Shown: in pieces, positions 23,286 to 36,419 of the stretch
Position numbering within the stretch: position 1 is the first letter of the stretch
Layout: each line of letters begins with the position of its first letter
Origin: Alkalibacillus haloalkaliphilus
GTDB lineage: Bacteria; Bacillota; Bacilli; Bacillales; Alkalibacillaceae
Reading direction: 5' to 3'
Length of the DNA stretch: 64,000 bases
NCBI RefSeq assembly: GCF_007991275.1
Contig: NZ_BJYA01000018.1
Span: 1 to 64,000 of the forward strand
Translations under genes and position numbers: made by a program
Notes under the pieces: model-generated
Database searches by the model: none
What the model was told of the DNA's origin: nothing
The model's input: only the letters and a program-made list of their open reading frames with translations

Positions 23286-25445
23286 TTAAGTCTTTTTCTT
23301 CTTTTTACGTTCTTTCATCCCGACGATTTCAAAATCGACGACGCGTTCTTCAATATTTGTACCAATCACGCGTACTTTTATTTCATCACCAATTCTAAAG
23401 ATATTACCTGTACGCTCACCGATCATCGCTTGAGCATTTTCGTGATAATGGTAATAGTCATCTGTTAAATAGCTAACGTGTACTAAACCTTCAACTGTAT
23501 TCGGTAACTCGACGAACATTCCGAAGTTCGTAACAGAGTTAACAAGACCATCGAACTCCTCGCCAATTTTATCTGACATGAATTCTGCTTTCTTAAGGTC
23601 ATCTGTTTCACGTTCAGCATCCACAGAGCGACGTTCCATTTCTGATGTGTGTCGCGCTATGTCTGGAAGCTTCTCTTCCCATTTCTTTGTCGTTTGACTG
23701 CTAATGTCACCTTCTATTAGATACGTTCGAATTAATCTGTGAACGATTAAGTCTGGATAACGTCTAATTGGTGATGTGAAATGAGTGTAAAACTGTGTTG
23801 CTAGTCCAAAGTGACCAACGCTCTCAGGTGAATATTTCGCTTGTTGCATCGAGCGTAACATTAGTTTTGATACAACTAAATCTTCTTTACTTCCAGAGAC
23901 TTGATCTAAAACGTTTTGTAAAGCTTTAGGATGAATGTCATCTGTTGTTCCTTTTATTGTATGACCTAAGTTGGCAACAAACTCAAAGAACTTTTCCAAC
24001 TTACCGGCGTCTGGGTCTTCGTGAATACGGTGAATGAATGGCACGTCCATCCAATGGAAGTGCTCGGCTATTGTTTCATTGGCGATTAACATAAATTCTT
24101 CAATTAAACGCTCAGCTTCACCACGTTCGCGCAAGACAACATCCGTTGGTTGACCTTCTTCATCAACTTCAATCTCTGCTTCTTTAAAGTCAAAATCAAT
24201 TGCCCCACGGCCTGAACGTTTGAAACGAAGTGTTTGAGCTAATGTAGCCATCAGTTCAAACATTGGCACAAGTGACTGATATCGTTCTCGGACTTCTTCA
24301 TCACCTTGTAAAATAGAGTTAACGTCTGTATAAGTCATGCGCTCTTCTGTTTTAATGACAGCTGCAAAAATTTCATGATTAACGACTTTACCAGAACCAT
24401 CAATCTCCATCTCACACCCTAACGTTAAACGGTCGACATGTGGGTTTAATGAACAGATCCCGTTTGATAAGCGGTGTGGAATCATCGGGATGACTCGGTC
24501 TGTTAAATACGTACTCGTACTACGTTCCAACGCTTCCTTATCTATCGGTGAGCCTTCTTTAACGTAGTTTGTCACATCTGCAATGTAAACACCTAATAAG
24601 AAGTTGCCATTATCCAATTGTTCAACACGCACAGCATCATCTAAATCTTTCGCATCAGCACCGTCAATCGTAACGATCTGTTTATCACGCAAGTCACGAC
24701 GACCTTCTAAGTCAGATTCGTCAATCGTTTCTGGAATACTATTTGCATGTTCAATTGTTTCATGATCAAACTCGGCTTTAATGCCATGTTTATGAATAAT
24801 CGCTAAAATATCAATACCTGGGTCATTTTTGTGTCCAAGAATTTCGGCTACTTCACCTTCTGCACTTCTAACCCCTTTAGGATATTCAATAATCTTAACA
24901 ATGACTTTATGACCGTCGACGGCACCATTTTCATTACCTTCTTTAATGAAGATGTCACCAGGGATCCGTTTATCATCTGCAATAACGAAGCCAAAACGCC
25001 CATTATCTTGGTAAGTACCGACAATTGGCTGGTCGTTACGCTCAATAATTCTAACAACAATCCCTTCAGGACGATTACCTGCATATGATTCATTCTCAAC
25101 GCGGACATGGACAATATCACCATTCATCGCTGACATTAAATCAGATTGATGAATATAAATGTCCGAATGGTTCTCGTCCTCTGGAATTAAAAAGGCAAAC
25201 CCTTTCGCATGCATTTGGATACGTCCACGAATTAAGTTCATTTTTTCAGGTAAACCATACAATTCATTACGGTTACGAATTAACGTACCGTCATCTTCTA
25301 AGCTATTTAAAGCTTTCATCAACTGAATGAGTTCATCACTGTCCGTAATTTCTAGTGTTGCTTGTACTTCTTCGACGCTTAACGGTTTTGTTGCCTCTTC
25401 TGTGAAAAATTGTTCTAACCTTTGTTTCATTTGTTCAAAGTCCAT
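23286..25445 (-). CDS. rnr: Ribonuclease R
   Basis: This 719-residue exoribonuclease has an N-terminal winged helix (1-80), two cold-shock domains (about 85-220), and an RNB catalytic domain with [14 protein letters not shown], which carries the metal-binding Asp cluster, and [12 protein letters not shown]. An S1 domain ([19 protein letters not shown]...GLVHVSYL) follows, and a short Lys-rich tail (KERKKKKKT). It is shorter than B. subtilis RNase R because the tail is reduced. It degrades structured RNA 3' to 5' and works with tmRNA on aberrant messages, consistent with nearby smpB/ssrA. It is just downstream of the esterase gene. Confidence 0.97.
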   Translation of the reverse strand: MDFEQMKQRLEQFFTEEATKPLSVEEVQATLEITDSDELIQLMKALNSLEDDGTLIRNRNELYGLPEKMNLIRGRIQMHAKGFAFLIPEDENHSDIYIHQSDLMSAMNGDIVHVRVENESYAGNRPEGIVVRIIERNDQPIVGTYQDNGRFGFVIADDKRIPGDIFIKEGNENGAVDGHKVIVKIIEYPKGVRSAEGEVAEILGHKNDPGIDILAIIHKHGIKAEFDHETIEHANSIPETIDESDLEGRRDLRDKQIVTIDGADAKDLDDAVRVEQLDNGNFLLGVYIADVTNYVKEGSPIDKEALERSTSTYLTDRVIPMIPHRLSNGICSLNPHVDRLTLGCEMEIDGSGKVVNHEIFAAVIKTEERMTYTDVNSILQGDEEVRERYQSLVPMFELMATLAQTLRFKRSGRGAIDFDFKEAEIEVDEEGQPTDVVLRERGEAERLIEEFMLIANETIAEHFHWMDVPFIHRIHEDPDAGKLEKFFEFVANLGHTIKGTTDDIHPKALQNVLDQVSGSKEDLVVSKLMLRSMQQAKYSPESVGHFGLATQFYTHFTSPIRRYPDLIVHRLIRTYLIEGDISSQTTKKWEEKLPDIARHTSEMERRSVDAERETDDLKKAEFMSDKIGEEFDGLVNSVTNFGMFVELPNTVEGLVHVSYLTDDYYHYHENAQAMIGERTGNIFRIGDEIKVRVIGTNIEERVVDFEIVGMKERKKKKKT

Positions 25446-25470
25446 ATTATATCACCTCAAGTAAAACCAT

Positions 25471-26217
25471 TTATTCAGACCAATCTAGCTTTTCTAAGTA
25501 CTGATGAACATCAACATGTACTTGATCTTTGTAATCACTTAATGTAATGACGTGAGGAGCCCCCTCATACCATTTTAAATCTTTTTCATCACATTCAACA
25601 TTGTCATAAATATAGTTAGCACTATCTTTATTAATCATTTCATCTTCTTCTGCTTGTAATACATACGTTGGCGCATAAATTGTATCTAAGTCTTCTCGTA
25701 CAGAGTTAATCAAGTTGGCTAATGAATCAAATGTGTCATCTGATTCTTCCATTAACTCGTTTACTTCTTGCTCGATTGTTTCTTTATCCTTTTGCTGTAA
25801 TTGCTTATATTCTTTTGCTTTAAAACGAAAACCTGCTGAAAGCTCTTCTTTATTATCAAAGAAGATCGGCGTACATATTGGAATTACACCTTTAATAGGC
25901 CTATTCATCGCTAGTTTTAATGACAAAACGCCACCTAGTGATAAACCAGCAACCGCAATTTCATCATAGCCTAACTCTTTTAAATGATCATAAGCAGCTT
26001 CAACATCTTCCCACCATTCTTTCGCTGTAGCTTTAGTAAGTTCTTCTGGTGGTTTACCGTGTCCTCGGTAAATTGGTGCATGACTTGTATATCCTTGCTT
26101 TTCTAAATAACGGCCAAGCATACGAACATCAGCTGAATGGCCAGTAAATCCATGTAATAATAAAACTGCTCGATTTCCTGCTTCGAATGTAAATGGTTTT
26201 GGTTCTTTAATTTTCAT
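25471..26217 (-). CDS. Carboxylesterase (Est30/YvaK type)
   Basis: This 248-residue alpha/beta hydrolase has oxyanion LHGFTG (21-26), RGHG, nucleophile GLSLGG with Ser93, acid in EEDEMI near 192 and His in GAPHVITL near 224. It matches the monoacylglycerol-lipase/Est30 family, which lies between secG and rnr in Bacillus. No signal peptide, so it is cytosolic. A long GGGAGAAAG region precedes the ATG. Position with secG and rnr suggests co-transcription. Confidence 0.93.
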   Translation of the reverse strand: MKIKEPKPFTFEAGNRAVLLLHGFTGHSADVRMLGRYLEKQGYTSHAPIYRGHGKPPEELTKATAKEWWEDVEAAYDHLKELGYDEIAVAGLSLGGVLSLKLAMNRPIKGVIPICTPIFFDNKEELSAGFRFKAKEYKQLQQKDKETIEQEVNELMEESDDTFDSLANLINSVREDLDTIYAPTYVLQAEEDEMINKDSANYIYDNVECDEKDLKWYEGAPHVITLSDYKDQVHVDVHQYLEKLDWSE

Positions 26218-26332
26218 CTCTGTCTTTCTCCCTTTCTACTCTACTCTCTGTTACGTTTCCCCAATTAAATAGGGTTTAATCATTTTGTCATTCACACAAT
26301 ATTATTCCTTTATTTTCCATCGTTATAAAACA

Positions 26333-26365
26333 TAAAAGAACAGTAAGTGTAGCACTTACTGTTCT
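26333..26365 (-). terminator. Terminator between secG and the esterase gene
   Basis: A 13-bp perfect stem (AGAACAGTAAGTG / CACTTACTGTTCT) with a 3-base loop is followed on the minus strand by TTTTATG. It would separate most secG transcripts from est-rnr. Confidence 0.88.
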
Positions 26366-26379
26366 CTTAACGTTTATTT

Positions 26380-26613
26380 TTACGTTACGATATAACCTAA
26401 TAAAAATGTAACAACCATGAATGATACACCTAATACAACGGTTACACGGTGTAAAATGGCATCCATGCCGCGTGCTTTCTGTTTTCCGAAAAGATGTTCA
26501 GCTCCACCTGAAATCGCTCCAGATAAACCAGCACTCTTACCTTGTTGAAGTAATACAACCGTAATTAACGCAATCGTATTAAGAAATAAAATAGTAGCTA
26601 GAACTCCATACAT
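26380..26613 (-). CDS. secG: Preprotein translocase subunit SecG
   Basis: This 77-residue protein has two membrane helices linked by the SecG loop GKSAGLSGAISGGAEHLFGKQKARGMDA. It is an accessory part of the SecYEG channel. Length and motifs match Bacillus SecG closely. AGGAGGTC precedes the ATG. It is the first gene of the secG-est-rnr group. Confidence 0.97.
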   Translation of the reverse strand: MYGVLATILFLNTIALITVVLLQQGKSAGLSGAISGGAEHLFGKQKARGMDAILHRVTVVLGVSFMVVTFLLGYIVT

Positions 26614-26711
26614 AGCTATGACCTCCTATTGCGTGCGCACAATTCCATAACATTAATGTAGCACACTTTTCAGAACAATTTCAAGCTAATTTTAACTAAA
26701 TAGCTAAACTA

Positions 26712-27965
26712 TTAGCTTTGACTAACAGAAGGTCGATCGTCTTCTTCTGTATCTTCTTCTGTTTCATTAACCCATAATGCACAAGCAGCATCGCCTGTTA
26801 CGTTAACAGCTGTTCGTGTCATATCAAGTAAACGGTCGACACCTAAGATTAAACCAATCGCTTCTACTGGCAATCCAACTTGGTCTAATACCATCGCTAA
26901 CATAATTAGACCGACACCAGGAACACCTGCAGTACCGATTGAAGCTAATACGGCAATTAACACAACTGTAATCATTTCAGTAAATGTTAAACTTTGAGCA
27001 TAAACTTGCGCGATAAACACGGTTGCAACACCTTGCATAATTGCAGTACCGTCCATGTTAATCGTGGCACCAATTGGCTGTACGAAACCACTAACAGATT
27101 CACGCACACCTAAACGTTTTTGAGCTGTGCTCATCGATACTGGTAATGTAGCACCACTACTTGCTGTACCAAAGGCAACACTCATTACTGGTGCAAAGTT
27201 TTTGAAGAACCAGATTGGGTTTTTCTTGGCTAAGAATTTAACAACAGCTCCATATGTGAGTACCGCATGTAATAATAAGACAAATAGCACAACGAAGAAG
27301 TATTCAGCCATTGCACCAATAGCATCGATTCCTGCTCCACCGACAGCTGATGCAATTAAACCAAATGCACCAAATGGGGCTGTGTACATAATAATCGTAA
27401 TTAAGAACATCACAAGTTCAAATGCTTGATCAAATAACTTGTGGATACGATCTGTTTTCTTACTTAATAATGCCAAACCGAAACCGACAAAAATAGAGAA
27501 AAAGATGATTTGTAACATTTCACCTTGAACCATTGCATCGATTGGGTTAGTCGGAATGATATTTACTAGTGTATCAACGACAGAAGGAGCTTCTTCCGCT
27601 TCAAAACCACCCTCTGCTTCAACATTATCAATAATACCTGGTTCACCAGGTTGAACAACTAAAGCGACTGACATCGCGAGTGTCAATGCAATTGTCGTTG
27701 AGATTAAGAAGAAACCAACAGTCTTACCACCAATTCTTCCTAACTTTTTGGGATCACCTAAACCAGCTGTACCTAACACAATTGATATAAATACAATAGG
27801 TACTACCATCATCTGAATTAAGCGTAAGAAAATATCACCTAAAGGTGCGAATAAGTACGTATCAACAGGTTCAAATAAGTCTGGTAAAAATATATTCATA
27901 CCTAGACCGACAGCCAAACCTAAAATTAACGCAATAATTATTTGCTTCGTTAAGTTACCTTTCAT
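26712..27965 (-). CDS. Dicarboxylate/amino acid:cation symporter (DAACS)
   Basis: This 417-residue membrane protein has the DAACS/GltP hallmarks: eight helices with re-entrant hairpins, the Ser-rich motif AFGTASSGATLPVS in hairpin 1, QPIGATINMDGTAIMQG in helix 7, and GVPGVGLIMLAMV in hairpin 2. The NMDGT segment binds sodium or proton and substrate. It probably imports glutamate/aspartate or C4-dicarboxylates. The tail is highly acidic (ETEEDTEEDDR). GGGGGGAA precedes the ATG. Confidence 0.93.
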   Translation of the reverse strand: MKGNLTKQIIIALILGLAVGLGMNIFLPDLFEPVDTYLFAPLGDIFLRLIQMMVVPIVFISIVLGTAGLGDPKKLGRIGGKTVGFFLISTTIALTLAMSVALVVQPGEPGIIDNVEAEGGFEAEEAPSVVDTLVNIIPTNPIDAMVQGEMLQIIFFSIFVGFGLALLSKKTDRIHKLFDQAFELVMFLITIIMYTAPFGAFGLIASAVGGAGIDAIGAMAEYFFVVLFVLLLHAVLTYGAVVKFLAKKNPIWFFKNFAPVMSVAFGTASSGATLPVSMSTAQKRLGVRESVSGFVQPIGATINMDGTAIMQGVATVFIAQVYAQSLTFTEMITVVLIAVLASIGTAGVPGVGLIMLAMVLDQVGLPVEAIGLILGVDRLLDMTRTAVNVTGDAACALWVNETEEDTEEDDRPSVSQS

Positions 27966-28091
27966 CTGTATTCCCCCCTAAGAAAGTTACTATATTGTTA
28001 TGTGATCGCTTTCTAATTTATAAAATAGTTTTTTATGTGTTTTCGATTATATATTGAAAATGCTCATTTGGGAATTAGTTTTTACAATTGG

Positions 28092-28127
28092 AAAAAATTA
28101 ATCCCTAGAATTGAACATCCTAGGGAT
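28092..28127 (-). terminator. Rho-independent terminator of the glycolytic operon
   Basis: ATCCCTAG pairs with CTAGGGAT across an 11-base loop and is followed on the minus strand by AATTTTTT. It lies 23 bases after the enolase stop. Confidence 0.88.
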
Positions 28128-28150
28128 CAAACTCAATCAAATCATTTAGT

Positions 28151-29446
<1,296 letters not shown>

Positions 29447-29456
29447 TTAGTTTGAT

Positions 29457-30995
29457 TTACTTTTTGATTAATGACTGTCCTGTCATCGCTTCTGGTTGTT
29501 CAACATTTAATAGTTGTAAAGCTGTTGGAGCAAGGTCGCCTAAGACGCCATCCTCACGTAGCTCTACTCCCTCTTTTGTAACAATGACTGGAACTGGGTT
29601 AACCGTATGCGCAGTCATTGGGCTTCCATCTTCATTTAACACTTCATCTGAATTACCGTGATCTGCAGTAATAATCGCTGTACCACCAAGTTCAATGATT
29701 TGATCGACGACTTTACCTAAACATTTATCTACTGCTTCAACCGCTTCAATCGTCGGTTGAAGTTTACCTGAGTGCCCGACCATGTCAGGGTTTGCAAAGT
29801 TTAAAATGGTTAAGTTTGGTGGATCCTCATTGAACCTTTCAAGCAATGCATCCGTCACTTCGTAAGCACTCATTTCAGGCTTAAGGTCATAAGTAGCCAC
29901 TTTCGGTGAATCGATTAAAATTCGATCTTCACCTTTGAAAGTTTGCTCTAAACCGCCATTCATAAAATAAGTGACGTGAGGATACTTTTCAGTTTCAGCA
30001 ATACGAAGTTGCGTTAATCCGTTTTTAGAGATGACTTCACCAATTGTATCTTCTGGTGTATTTGGCGGATAAGCGACATCGACATCGAGCTCATCACTAT
30101 ATTGCGTCATCGTTACCATATGAATACGGTCAATTGGATCATAATCACCTTCGAAATCCTGTAAGCGATTATTAACGAACACATCTGTTAATTGTTGGGC
30201 ACGGTCAGGACGGAAGTTGGCAAATAAAATCGCGTCACCATCATTAACTTGCGCAACAGGTGTTTCGCCATCTTCGCTTAAGACGAACGGTTCAACAAAC
30301 TCATCGACAACTTCTTCATTGTAAGATGCCTCAACTGCTTTAACAGCATCTTTAACTCTAGGTGCATCGCCGGTACGAATAGCGCGGAATGCTTTTTCAA
30401 CACGTTCCCAACGCTTATCTCGATCCATTGCATAATAACGTCCAGAAACCGATGCGAGTTTTCCAATGCCGATTTCGTTCATCTTTTCATCTAAACGCTT
30501 TAAATACGTTACAGCTGTTTTTGGACCAACGTCACGACCATCTAAAAAGGCATGGACATAAACATCTTGAACGTCTTGTTGTTTAGCTGTTTCTAACATC
30601 GCATGAATGTGTTGTTCATGACTGTGTACGCCACCATCAGATAATAAACCAAAAATGTGCCAAGCGCCGTTTGTTTCTTTGACATGATTAGCTGCATTTT
30701 TAAGGCTCTCATTTTGATGAAACTCACGATTTTTAATCGCTAAGTTAATACGGGTTAAGTTTTGATAAACAACACGTCCAGCACCAATATTTAAATGACC
30801 GACTTCTGAGTTACCCATTTGCCCTTCAGGTAAGCCGACTGCTTCACCTGATGCTTTTAATGAAGTGTGTGGGTACTGATTCGAATAACGGTCAAAGTTT
30901 TCCGTATGCGCTTGTTTAATCGCATTGCCGAACGCTTCATCGCGTATTGCATAACCGTCTAAGATGATTAAAGCTGTAATCGGTTGGTTAGGCAT
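29457..30995 (-). CDS. gpmI: 2,3-bisphosphoglycerate-independent phosphoglycerate mutase
   Basis: This roughly 512-residue enzyme has the alkaline-phosphatase-like core with [18 protein letters not shown], the phospho-serine in [45 protein letters not shown] and the metal site TADHGNSDE. It needs manganese, and in Bacillus is pH-sensitive. The ATG at 30995 is nine bases after GGAGG. It overlaps tpiA by eight bases, indicating coupled translation. Confidence 0.98.
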   Translation of the reverse strand: MPNQPITALIILDGYAIRDEAFGNAIKQAHTENFDRYSNQYPHTSLKASGEAVGLPEGQMGNSEVGHLNIGAGRVVYQNLTRINLAIKNREFHQNESLKNAANHVKETNGAWHIFGLLSDGGVHSHEQHIHAMLETAKQQDVQDVYVHAFLDGRDVGPKTAVTYLKRLDEKMNEIGIGKLASVSGRYYAMDRDKRWERVEKAFRAIRTGDAPRVKDAVKAVEASYNEEVVDEFVEPFVLSEDGETPVAQVNDGDAILFANFRPDRAQQLTDVFVNNRLQDFEGDYDPIDRIHMVTMTQYSDELDVDVAYPPNTPEDTIGEVISKNGLTQLRIAETEKYPHVTYFMNGGLEQTFKGEDRILIDSPKVATYDLKPEMSAYEVTDALLERFNEDPPNLTILNFANPDMVGHSGKLQPTIEAVEAVDKCLGKVVDQIIELGGTAIITADHGNSDEVLNEDGSPMTAHTVNPVPVIVTKEGVELREDGVLGDLAPTALQLLNVEQPEAMTGQSLIKK

Positions 30996-31749
30996 TCGCA
31001 CCAGCCTCCACTAACTTCAAGAATGAATCTTCTTCTAAACTAGCGCCACCAACTAAAGCACCATCAATATCAGACTTGCTTAATAGCTCATCGATGTTCG
31101 CTGGCTTAACACTACCACCATACTGAATACGAACAGCTTGCGCTACGTCTTCTGAATACGTATCTTTTAGCACTTGGCGAATGTGTGCACATACGTCATT
31201 CGCTTCTTCGCTCGTAGCTGTTTTTCCTGTACCAATTGCCCAAATTGGCTCATAGGCAATGACAACTTGTTTTAACTGCTCTTCAGTTACCCCGTCTAAG
31301 CCATTTTTCACTTGCTGTTCAACAAATGTGAATGTCTCATTGTTTTCACGTTGTTCTAATGATTCACCAACACAAACAATTGGCGTTAGTCCATGGTTGA
31401 ATGAAGCTCTCGTTTTCTTATTAACTGATTCATCCGTCTCACCGAACATTTCACGACGTTCTGAATGACCGATGATGACATACTCCACTAAAATATCTTT
31501 TAACATTTCAGGACTTACTTCACCTGTAAAAGCACCGCTATCTTCAAAGTGCATGTTTTGAGCGCCAACTGAAACAGGGAAGTCACGCGCTGCTTCTGTT
31601 AATAATGGTAAATGAATGTAAGGTGAACAGACGACTGTATCAACCTTCTCTGCTTCTGGTAATTTCTCACGCAAATCCATTAAAAATCTAGCGCCTTCTC
31701 CAGCTAACTTATGCATCTTCCAGTTTCCTGCAATAATTGGTTTACGCAT
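30988..31749 (-). CDS. tpiA: Triosephosphate isomerase
   Basis: This 253-residue TIM barrel has N11-K13 in AGNWKMH, electrophilic His in IIGHSERRE, the catalytic Glu and loop 6 in [15 protein letters not shown] and the phosphate grip IQYGGSVKP / GALVGGASL. It interconverts dihydroxyacetone phosphate and glyceraldehyde-3-phosphate. Its ATG shares one base with the pgk stop and its end overlaps gpmI, so translation is coupled along the operon. Confidence 0.98.
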   Translation of the reverse strand: MRKPIIAGNWKMHKLAGEGARFLMDLREKLPEAEKVDTVVCSPYIHLPLLTEAARDFPVSVGAQNMHFEDSGAFTGEVSPEMLKDILVEYVIIGHSERREMFGETDESVNKKTRASFNHGLTPIVCVGESLEQRENNETFTFVEQQVKNGLDGVTEEQLKQVVIAYEPIWAIGTGKTATSEEANDVCAHIRQVLKDTYSEDVAQAVRIQYGGSVKPANIDELLSKSDIDGALVGGASLEEDSFLKLVEAGANA

Positions 31750-32951
31750 TATTTCACCTCTTCGTCTAATTCGTTAAGTGCTGCAACACCTGGTAAGACT
31801 TTACCTTCCATAAACTCTAATGATGCACCACCACCTGTTGAAATGTGGTCCATTTGCTCAGCATAGTCGAACTTCTCAACCGCAGAAGCTGAATCGCCTC
31901 CACCAATGACAGTGAAGCCTTCTGTTTCAGCTAACGCTTTGGCAACACTTTTCGTTCCGTTTGCGAAAATGTCATATTCGAATACACCCATCGGTCCATT
32001 CCAAATGACGAGTTTTGAGTCTTTAATGACTTGGCTAAAGTTCTCTACTGTCTCGCTACCAATATCTAAACCTTCCCAGTCACTCGGGATCTCTTCAATT
32101 GGCACAACTTTCGTATTGGCCTCGTGAGAAAAATCATCTGCGACCGTTACATCAATTGGTAAATGGATTGATACACCTTTTTCAGCTGCTTGATCAATAA
32201 AGCTTTTCGCTAAGTCAATTTTATCTTCTTCAAGTAAAGACTTACCAACATCGTGGCCTAAAGCTTTAATAAACGTATAAGATAGTCCGCCACCGATTAA
32301 TAAGTGATCGACACGGTCAAGTAAATGATCAATAACGCCAATCTTATCTTTTACCTTTGCTCCACCGATAATCGCAGTAAATGGACGGTCTGGATTTTCT
32401 AATGCTTTACCTAATACTTCGATTTCTTTTTCTAATAAATAGCCTGAAACAGCTACAGGAACATGGTGAGCAATACCTTCTGTTGAAGCATGTGCACGGT
32501 GCGCTGCTCCAAACGCATCATTAACATAAACGTCTGCTAAAGAAGCAAACTGTTTTGCTAACGTTTCATCATTTTTCTTCTCACCTGGTTCGAAACGGAC
32601 GTTTTCTAATAGTAAAACGTCACCATTCTCTAGTTCACTAACAGCGTTTTCGACATCTTCACTATATACATCATCTGTTTTAAATACAGGTTGTTCTAAG
32701 TAATTGCTTAAATGTTGTGCAATTGGATCTAAGCGCAACTCATCATCAGGCTTTCCGTCTGGTCGACCTAAATGACTCGCTAAAATCACTTTTGCACCAT
32801 TCTGAATTAAGTACATAATCGTTGGTAGTGCTGCTTGAATGCGTGTATCATCTGAGATTTCACCGTTTGACATAGGGACGTTAAAATCCACACGACAAAA
32901 TACACGTTTACCTTGTAATTCAACATCTCGTAAATTCATTTTTCGTTTCAC
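31749..32951 (-). CDS. pgk: Phosphoglycerate kinase
   Basis: This 400-residue enzyme has [49 protein letters not shown], the ATP-site [14 protein letters not shown] and [15 protein letters not shown] at 32951 has GGAGG seven bases upstream; an earlier ATG at 32987 precedes the site. It makes ATP from 1,3-bisphosphoglycerate. A perfect hairpin lies between it and gap. Confidence 0.98.
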   Translation of the reverse strand: MKRKMNLRDVELQGKRVFCRVDFNVPMSNGEISDDTRIQAALPTIMYLIQNGAKVILASHLGRPDGKPDDELRLDPIAQHLSNYLEQPVFKTDDVYSEDVENAVSELENGDVLLLENVRFEPGEKKNDETLAKQFASLADVYVNDAFGAAHRAHASTEGIAHHVPVAVSGYLLEKEIEVLGKALENPDRPFTAIIGGAKVKDKIGVIDHLLDRVDHLLIGGGLSYTFIKALGHDVGKSLLEEDKIDLAKSFIDQAAEKGVSIHLPIDVTVADDFSHEANTKVVPIEEIPSDWEGLDIGSETVENFSQVIKDSKLVIWNGPMGVFEYDIFANGTKSVAKALAETEGFTVIGGGDSASAVEKFDYAEQMDHISTGGGASLEFMEGKVLPGVAALNELDEEVK

Positions 32952-32976
32952 TCGAATACCTCCAACGCTAAATTTA

Positions 32977-33001
32977 AGGAGGGACATAATCAGTCCCTCC
33001 T
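32977..33001 (-). other. Perfect hairpin in the gap-pgk gap
   Basis: A nine-bp perfect stem (AGGAGGGAC / GTCCCTCCT) with a seven-base loop lies between gap and pgk. No strong U-tract follows (TTAAATTT). It may be a weak attenuator or an RNA stability element that sets gap expression apart from the rest of the operon. Confidence 0.7.
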
Positions 33002-33062
33002 CCTATTTTAGAACAAGTCCTTCAATAATGAAACTAAAGATTCGTCATAAATCTTCAATTTT

Positions 33063-34082
<1,020 letters not shown>

Positions 34083-34106
34083 CTATATTAAATCTTGATT
34101 TATATA

Positions 34107-35126
34107 TTATTGAAGTAAATGACGAGCAATCGCTTCATCAATCACTAATACATCACTTTCTCCCCATTTCAAATAAGCAGAAATGGCATCACGTTTCGAG
34201 TAACCGCCTGCAACCGTTATGAACTGGCTATTTCCTTTTAACTGATCAATTGATAGCCCAATCGAATTCACTCTGTGTACAGTTTTCCCGTTTTTGTCAA
34301 AGTAATAACCAAAAGATTCTCCAACTGCATCATTTTCGACAATTTTTTCTACAGTTGATTCAGATGTTTTACGCCTATTCGCCATCGTTAAAGCATCACC
34401 AACTCCATGAATGACAAAATCGGCTTGATTCATTAAGTCCATTACTTCCAAGATCGTTGGCTCTTCTTGCATTTTCGCATGTAATTCTTCACCAATTGAG
34501 TCTGGAACATATAATAAGCGATACTGACCATTCGCATTTTCCGCCATTTTGACGCAAATCGAATTGGCTTGATACTCATGTAAGTCACCGAGTCCACCTC
34601 TTGCTGGGACGAATACTGGACGCGCCCCTTCAACAGGTTGCACGTGTTCAGCGACAGCAGCTGTCGTCGAACCACCCGTTACGGTAACGACAGGTTCATC
34701 CTTGAATGAATAAATTAATAACTCAGCCGCTTCTTTACCTAGTAGTTGCTTAACTTCTTTTGATTGATCAGCATCTCCTGGAACTACTTTCACTTGGTTA
34801 ACAGGTAGCTTTTGAACGAGTTGTCGTTCCATATAATTTAAATCTGAACCTTCTTTTAACATTTGGTGATAGCTGTCGATAATCCCTCTGCCTTCAGATG
34901 TGACATACATCCCTCTTGAAGTGACTTTCACTAACTCATGTTCATCTAGAAATTCTATTTCACTACGAATTTGGCGTTCCGTTTTATTTAACCGTTCTGC
35001 TAAAGCTCGACGCCCAACAGGCTCAGTATCAGAAATCGCCTTTAAAACGTTATAACGAGCATCCATTTTACGTAATAAGTCTGGAACTAACTTTTGTTGA
35101 AACTCAAATATTCGATGCAAAGACAC
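34107..35126 (-). CDS. cggR: Central glycolytic gene regulator CggR (SorC/DeoR family)
   Basis: This roughly 339-residue repressor has an N-terminal HTH of CggR type (LPDLL-like VPDLLRKMDARYNVLKAISDTEPVGRRALAERL) and a C-terminal sugar-phosphate-binding domain (VTGGSTTAAVAEHV, PARGGLGD, VIHGVGDALTMANRR, AGGYSKRDAI). In B. subtilis CggR represses this operon until fructose-1,6-bisphosphate rises. GTG at 35126 is placed four bases after AAGGTGAT; TTG at 35120 is also possible. It is 36 bases upstream of gapA, and a matching operator lies upstream. Confidence 0.95.
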   Translation of the reverse strand: MSLHRIFEFQQKLVPDLLRKMDARYNVLKAISDTEPVGRRALAERLNKTERQIRSEIEFLDEHELVKVTSRGMYVTSEGRGIIDSYHQMLKEGSDLNYMERQLVQKLPVNQVKVVPGDADQSKEVKQLLGKEAAELLIYSFKDEPVVTVTGGSTTAAVAEHVQPVEGARPVFVPARGGLGDLHEYQANSICVKMAENANGQYRLLYVPDSIGEELHAKMQEEPTILEVMDLMNQADFVIHGVGDALTMANRRKTSESTVEKIVENDAVGESFGYYFDKNGKTVHRVNSIGLSIDQLKGNSQFITVAGGYSKRDAISAYLKWGESDVLVIDEAIARHLLQ

Positions 35127-35195
35127 ATCACCTTCCCACAAGACAGTCACACTTATTTAAGACAAAGCATGTTCAAACAGACAACAACTATTCAC

Positions 35196-35233
35196 GGACA
35201 CTTAACGACCATTAGTTAGTCAAAAAATGTCCC
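35196..35233 (-). promoter_or_regulatory. Candidate CggR operator
   Basis: The B. subtilis CggR operator has two direct CGGGAC-N6-TGTC repeats. Here the minus strand shows GGGAC-N6-TGAC and then, six bases on, ATGGTC-N6-TGTC. The match is partial, and inter-repeat spacing is two bases longer. Location about 70 bases before cggR fits. A weak TTCTTG/TAGAAT promoter may lie just upstream. Confidence 0.5.
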
Positions 35234-35269
35234 ACCCATGTCAAAAAAATATTCTACATAAAGATTAGC

Positions 35270-35313
35270 AAAAACAAGAACATTTAGCAATCATTTAAGT
35301 TAAATGTTCTTGT
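35270..35313 (-). terminator. Terminator overlapping the end of the glutaredoxin-like gene
   Basis: CAAGAACATTT (last codons of the gene, 35303-35313) pairs perfectly with AAATGTTCTTG (35275-35285) and is followed on the minus strand by TTTTTGC. The stop codon lies in the loop. Confidence 0.82.
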
Positions 35314-35552
35314 AGAAATTGCTCTAACGTCGCAAAAGAAATCTCTTCAGCCGAGATCTCCATATCGCCCGCTTTTACAACTGGAATGTGTAAAAAGTAC
35401 TTCTCTAAGAGAGTGTCGTTCTTATAAATGTTTTGTTCAACAATCGTGAACTGATAATCCATTTGTAAAATTTGTAGCAGCTGTTTGACGTCTTCGCAAA
35501 GTTTGCAGTTGTTTTTCGTGTAAAAGTAGATGATGGATTTTTTGTCGTTCAT
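35295..35552 (-). CDS. Glutaredoxin-like thiol-disulfide protein (DUF836)
   Basis: This 85-residue thioredoxin-fold protein has an active site CKLC at residues 17-20 (YTKNNCKLCEDVK), cis-proline in HIPVVKAG and a C-terminal helix (LEQFLQEHL). It fits the small glutaredoxin-like/DUF836 group found near cggR in Bacillus. It may reduce protein thiols; partner unknown. GGTAGGAA precedes the ATG. Confidence 0.88.
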   Translation of the reverse strand: MNDKKSIIYFYTKNNCKLCEDVKQLLQILQMDYQFTIVEQNIYKNDTLLEKYFLHIPVVKAGDMEISAEEISFATLEQFLQEHLT

Positions 35553-35738
35553 AATGATTCCTACCTTTCGAAGTTAAGAAAAGTATATCATCCTATGATT
35601 TAGATGACTATTCATGTGTTCCATTAGTTAATTCTATTAAACATATATCAAAATGTTATTGGTATCAAAGGAACTTTACAATTTCATAAGTTTAGCACAA
35701 AATGTAAATAAATAACTTAAGGGAGTCTGGGGATCGTT

Positions 35739-36074
35739 ATGTTAACTAAAAACAAAAGCTCAATCGTCATTATAATTCTAACAATATTAGTTATAACCTT
35801 AACCACTTTGTTCTATATAGAAACTCAAAAAACACAAACTTCAGGTCAATTGCTTGAAGATTTGTTAGTTAGTGAGGACCTAGTTGAACATAGTGAGGAA
35901 GTCAGTTTTGACGAAGTTTCTGAACTGAGCAGTTACATTCGAAGTTACAGCTTTCATTTTGTTAATGTGTTAGAGATCTATGATGAGAATAATGAGGATG
36001 TTATTTACCAAGTAGAATACCATTATGACAATAATGATGAGATTGTAGTTTCTAAGATTGAGAGGGTGGAATGA
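35739..36074 (+). CDS. Membrane-anchored protein of unknown function
   Basis: This 111-residue protein has one N-terminal membrane segment (SSIVIIILTILVITLTTLFYI) and then an acidic extracellular region with many Glu/Asp residues (VSEDLVEHSEEVSFDEVSEL) and a predicted two-strand end. I recognise no family. GGGAG lies upstream of the ATG. It is the last intact backbone-like gene before the accessory region. Confidence 0.65.
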   Translation: MLTKNKSSIVIIILTILVITLTTLFYIETQKTQTSGQLLEDLLVSEDLVEHSEEVSFDEVSELSSYIRSYSFHFVNVLEIYDENNEDVIYQVEYHYDNNDEIVVSKIERVE

Positions 36075-36206
36075 CGGGAAGGGACATGAGCATCTGTTCC
36101 AATTCCGAATCTGCTAGCATAGAGATGAACACCTGTTTATAGAATAACGCCCTCGAAGGGATGATTAAAATACTTATAAAACCCATTGTATCAACTTTCT
36201 TTACAT

Positions 36207-36360
36207 ATACAGTGTAAATTCAGTGTAAAAAAGATCAAAATAAAATTCTTCATTAGTATAAGGCTAATTTATATATAGATAATAATTCTTTTCACTGACT
36301 TATTTGACTTAAACCTGATTTAACCCTTATGTAATGCCCATGATACCTAAGTCAATTAGC
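36207..36360. repeat. Att-like repeat, copy 1 (island left side); otherwise gene-free 36075-36419
   Basis: CAGTGTAAATT-CAGTGTAAAA (about 36211-36231) is followed by TTTGACTTAAAC (from 36307) and AAGTCAATTAGCAACTT (from 36350). The same ordered elements recur near 46.07-46.21 kb and partly near 37.6 kb. Tandem GTG(C/T)AAAA-like boxes beside recombinase genes often mark integrase attachment sites. I see no gene in the surrounding gap. Confidence 0.5.
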
Positions 36361-36419
36361 AACTTATCAAAGGTTGTAAGTTTACTCTTCAGAGTAATAA
36401 TGTCTTAGAACAATATGCA

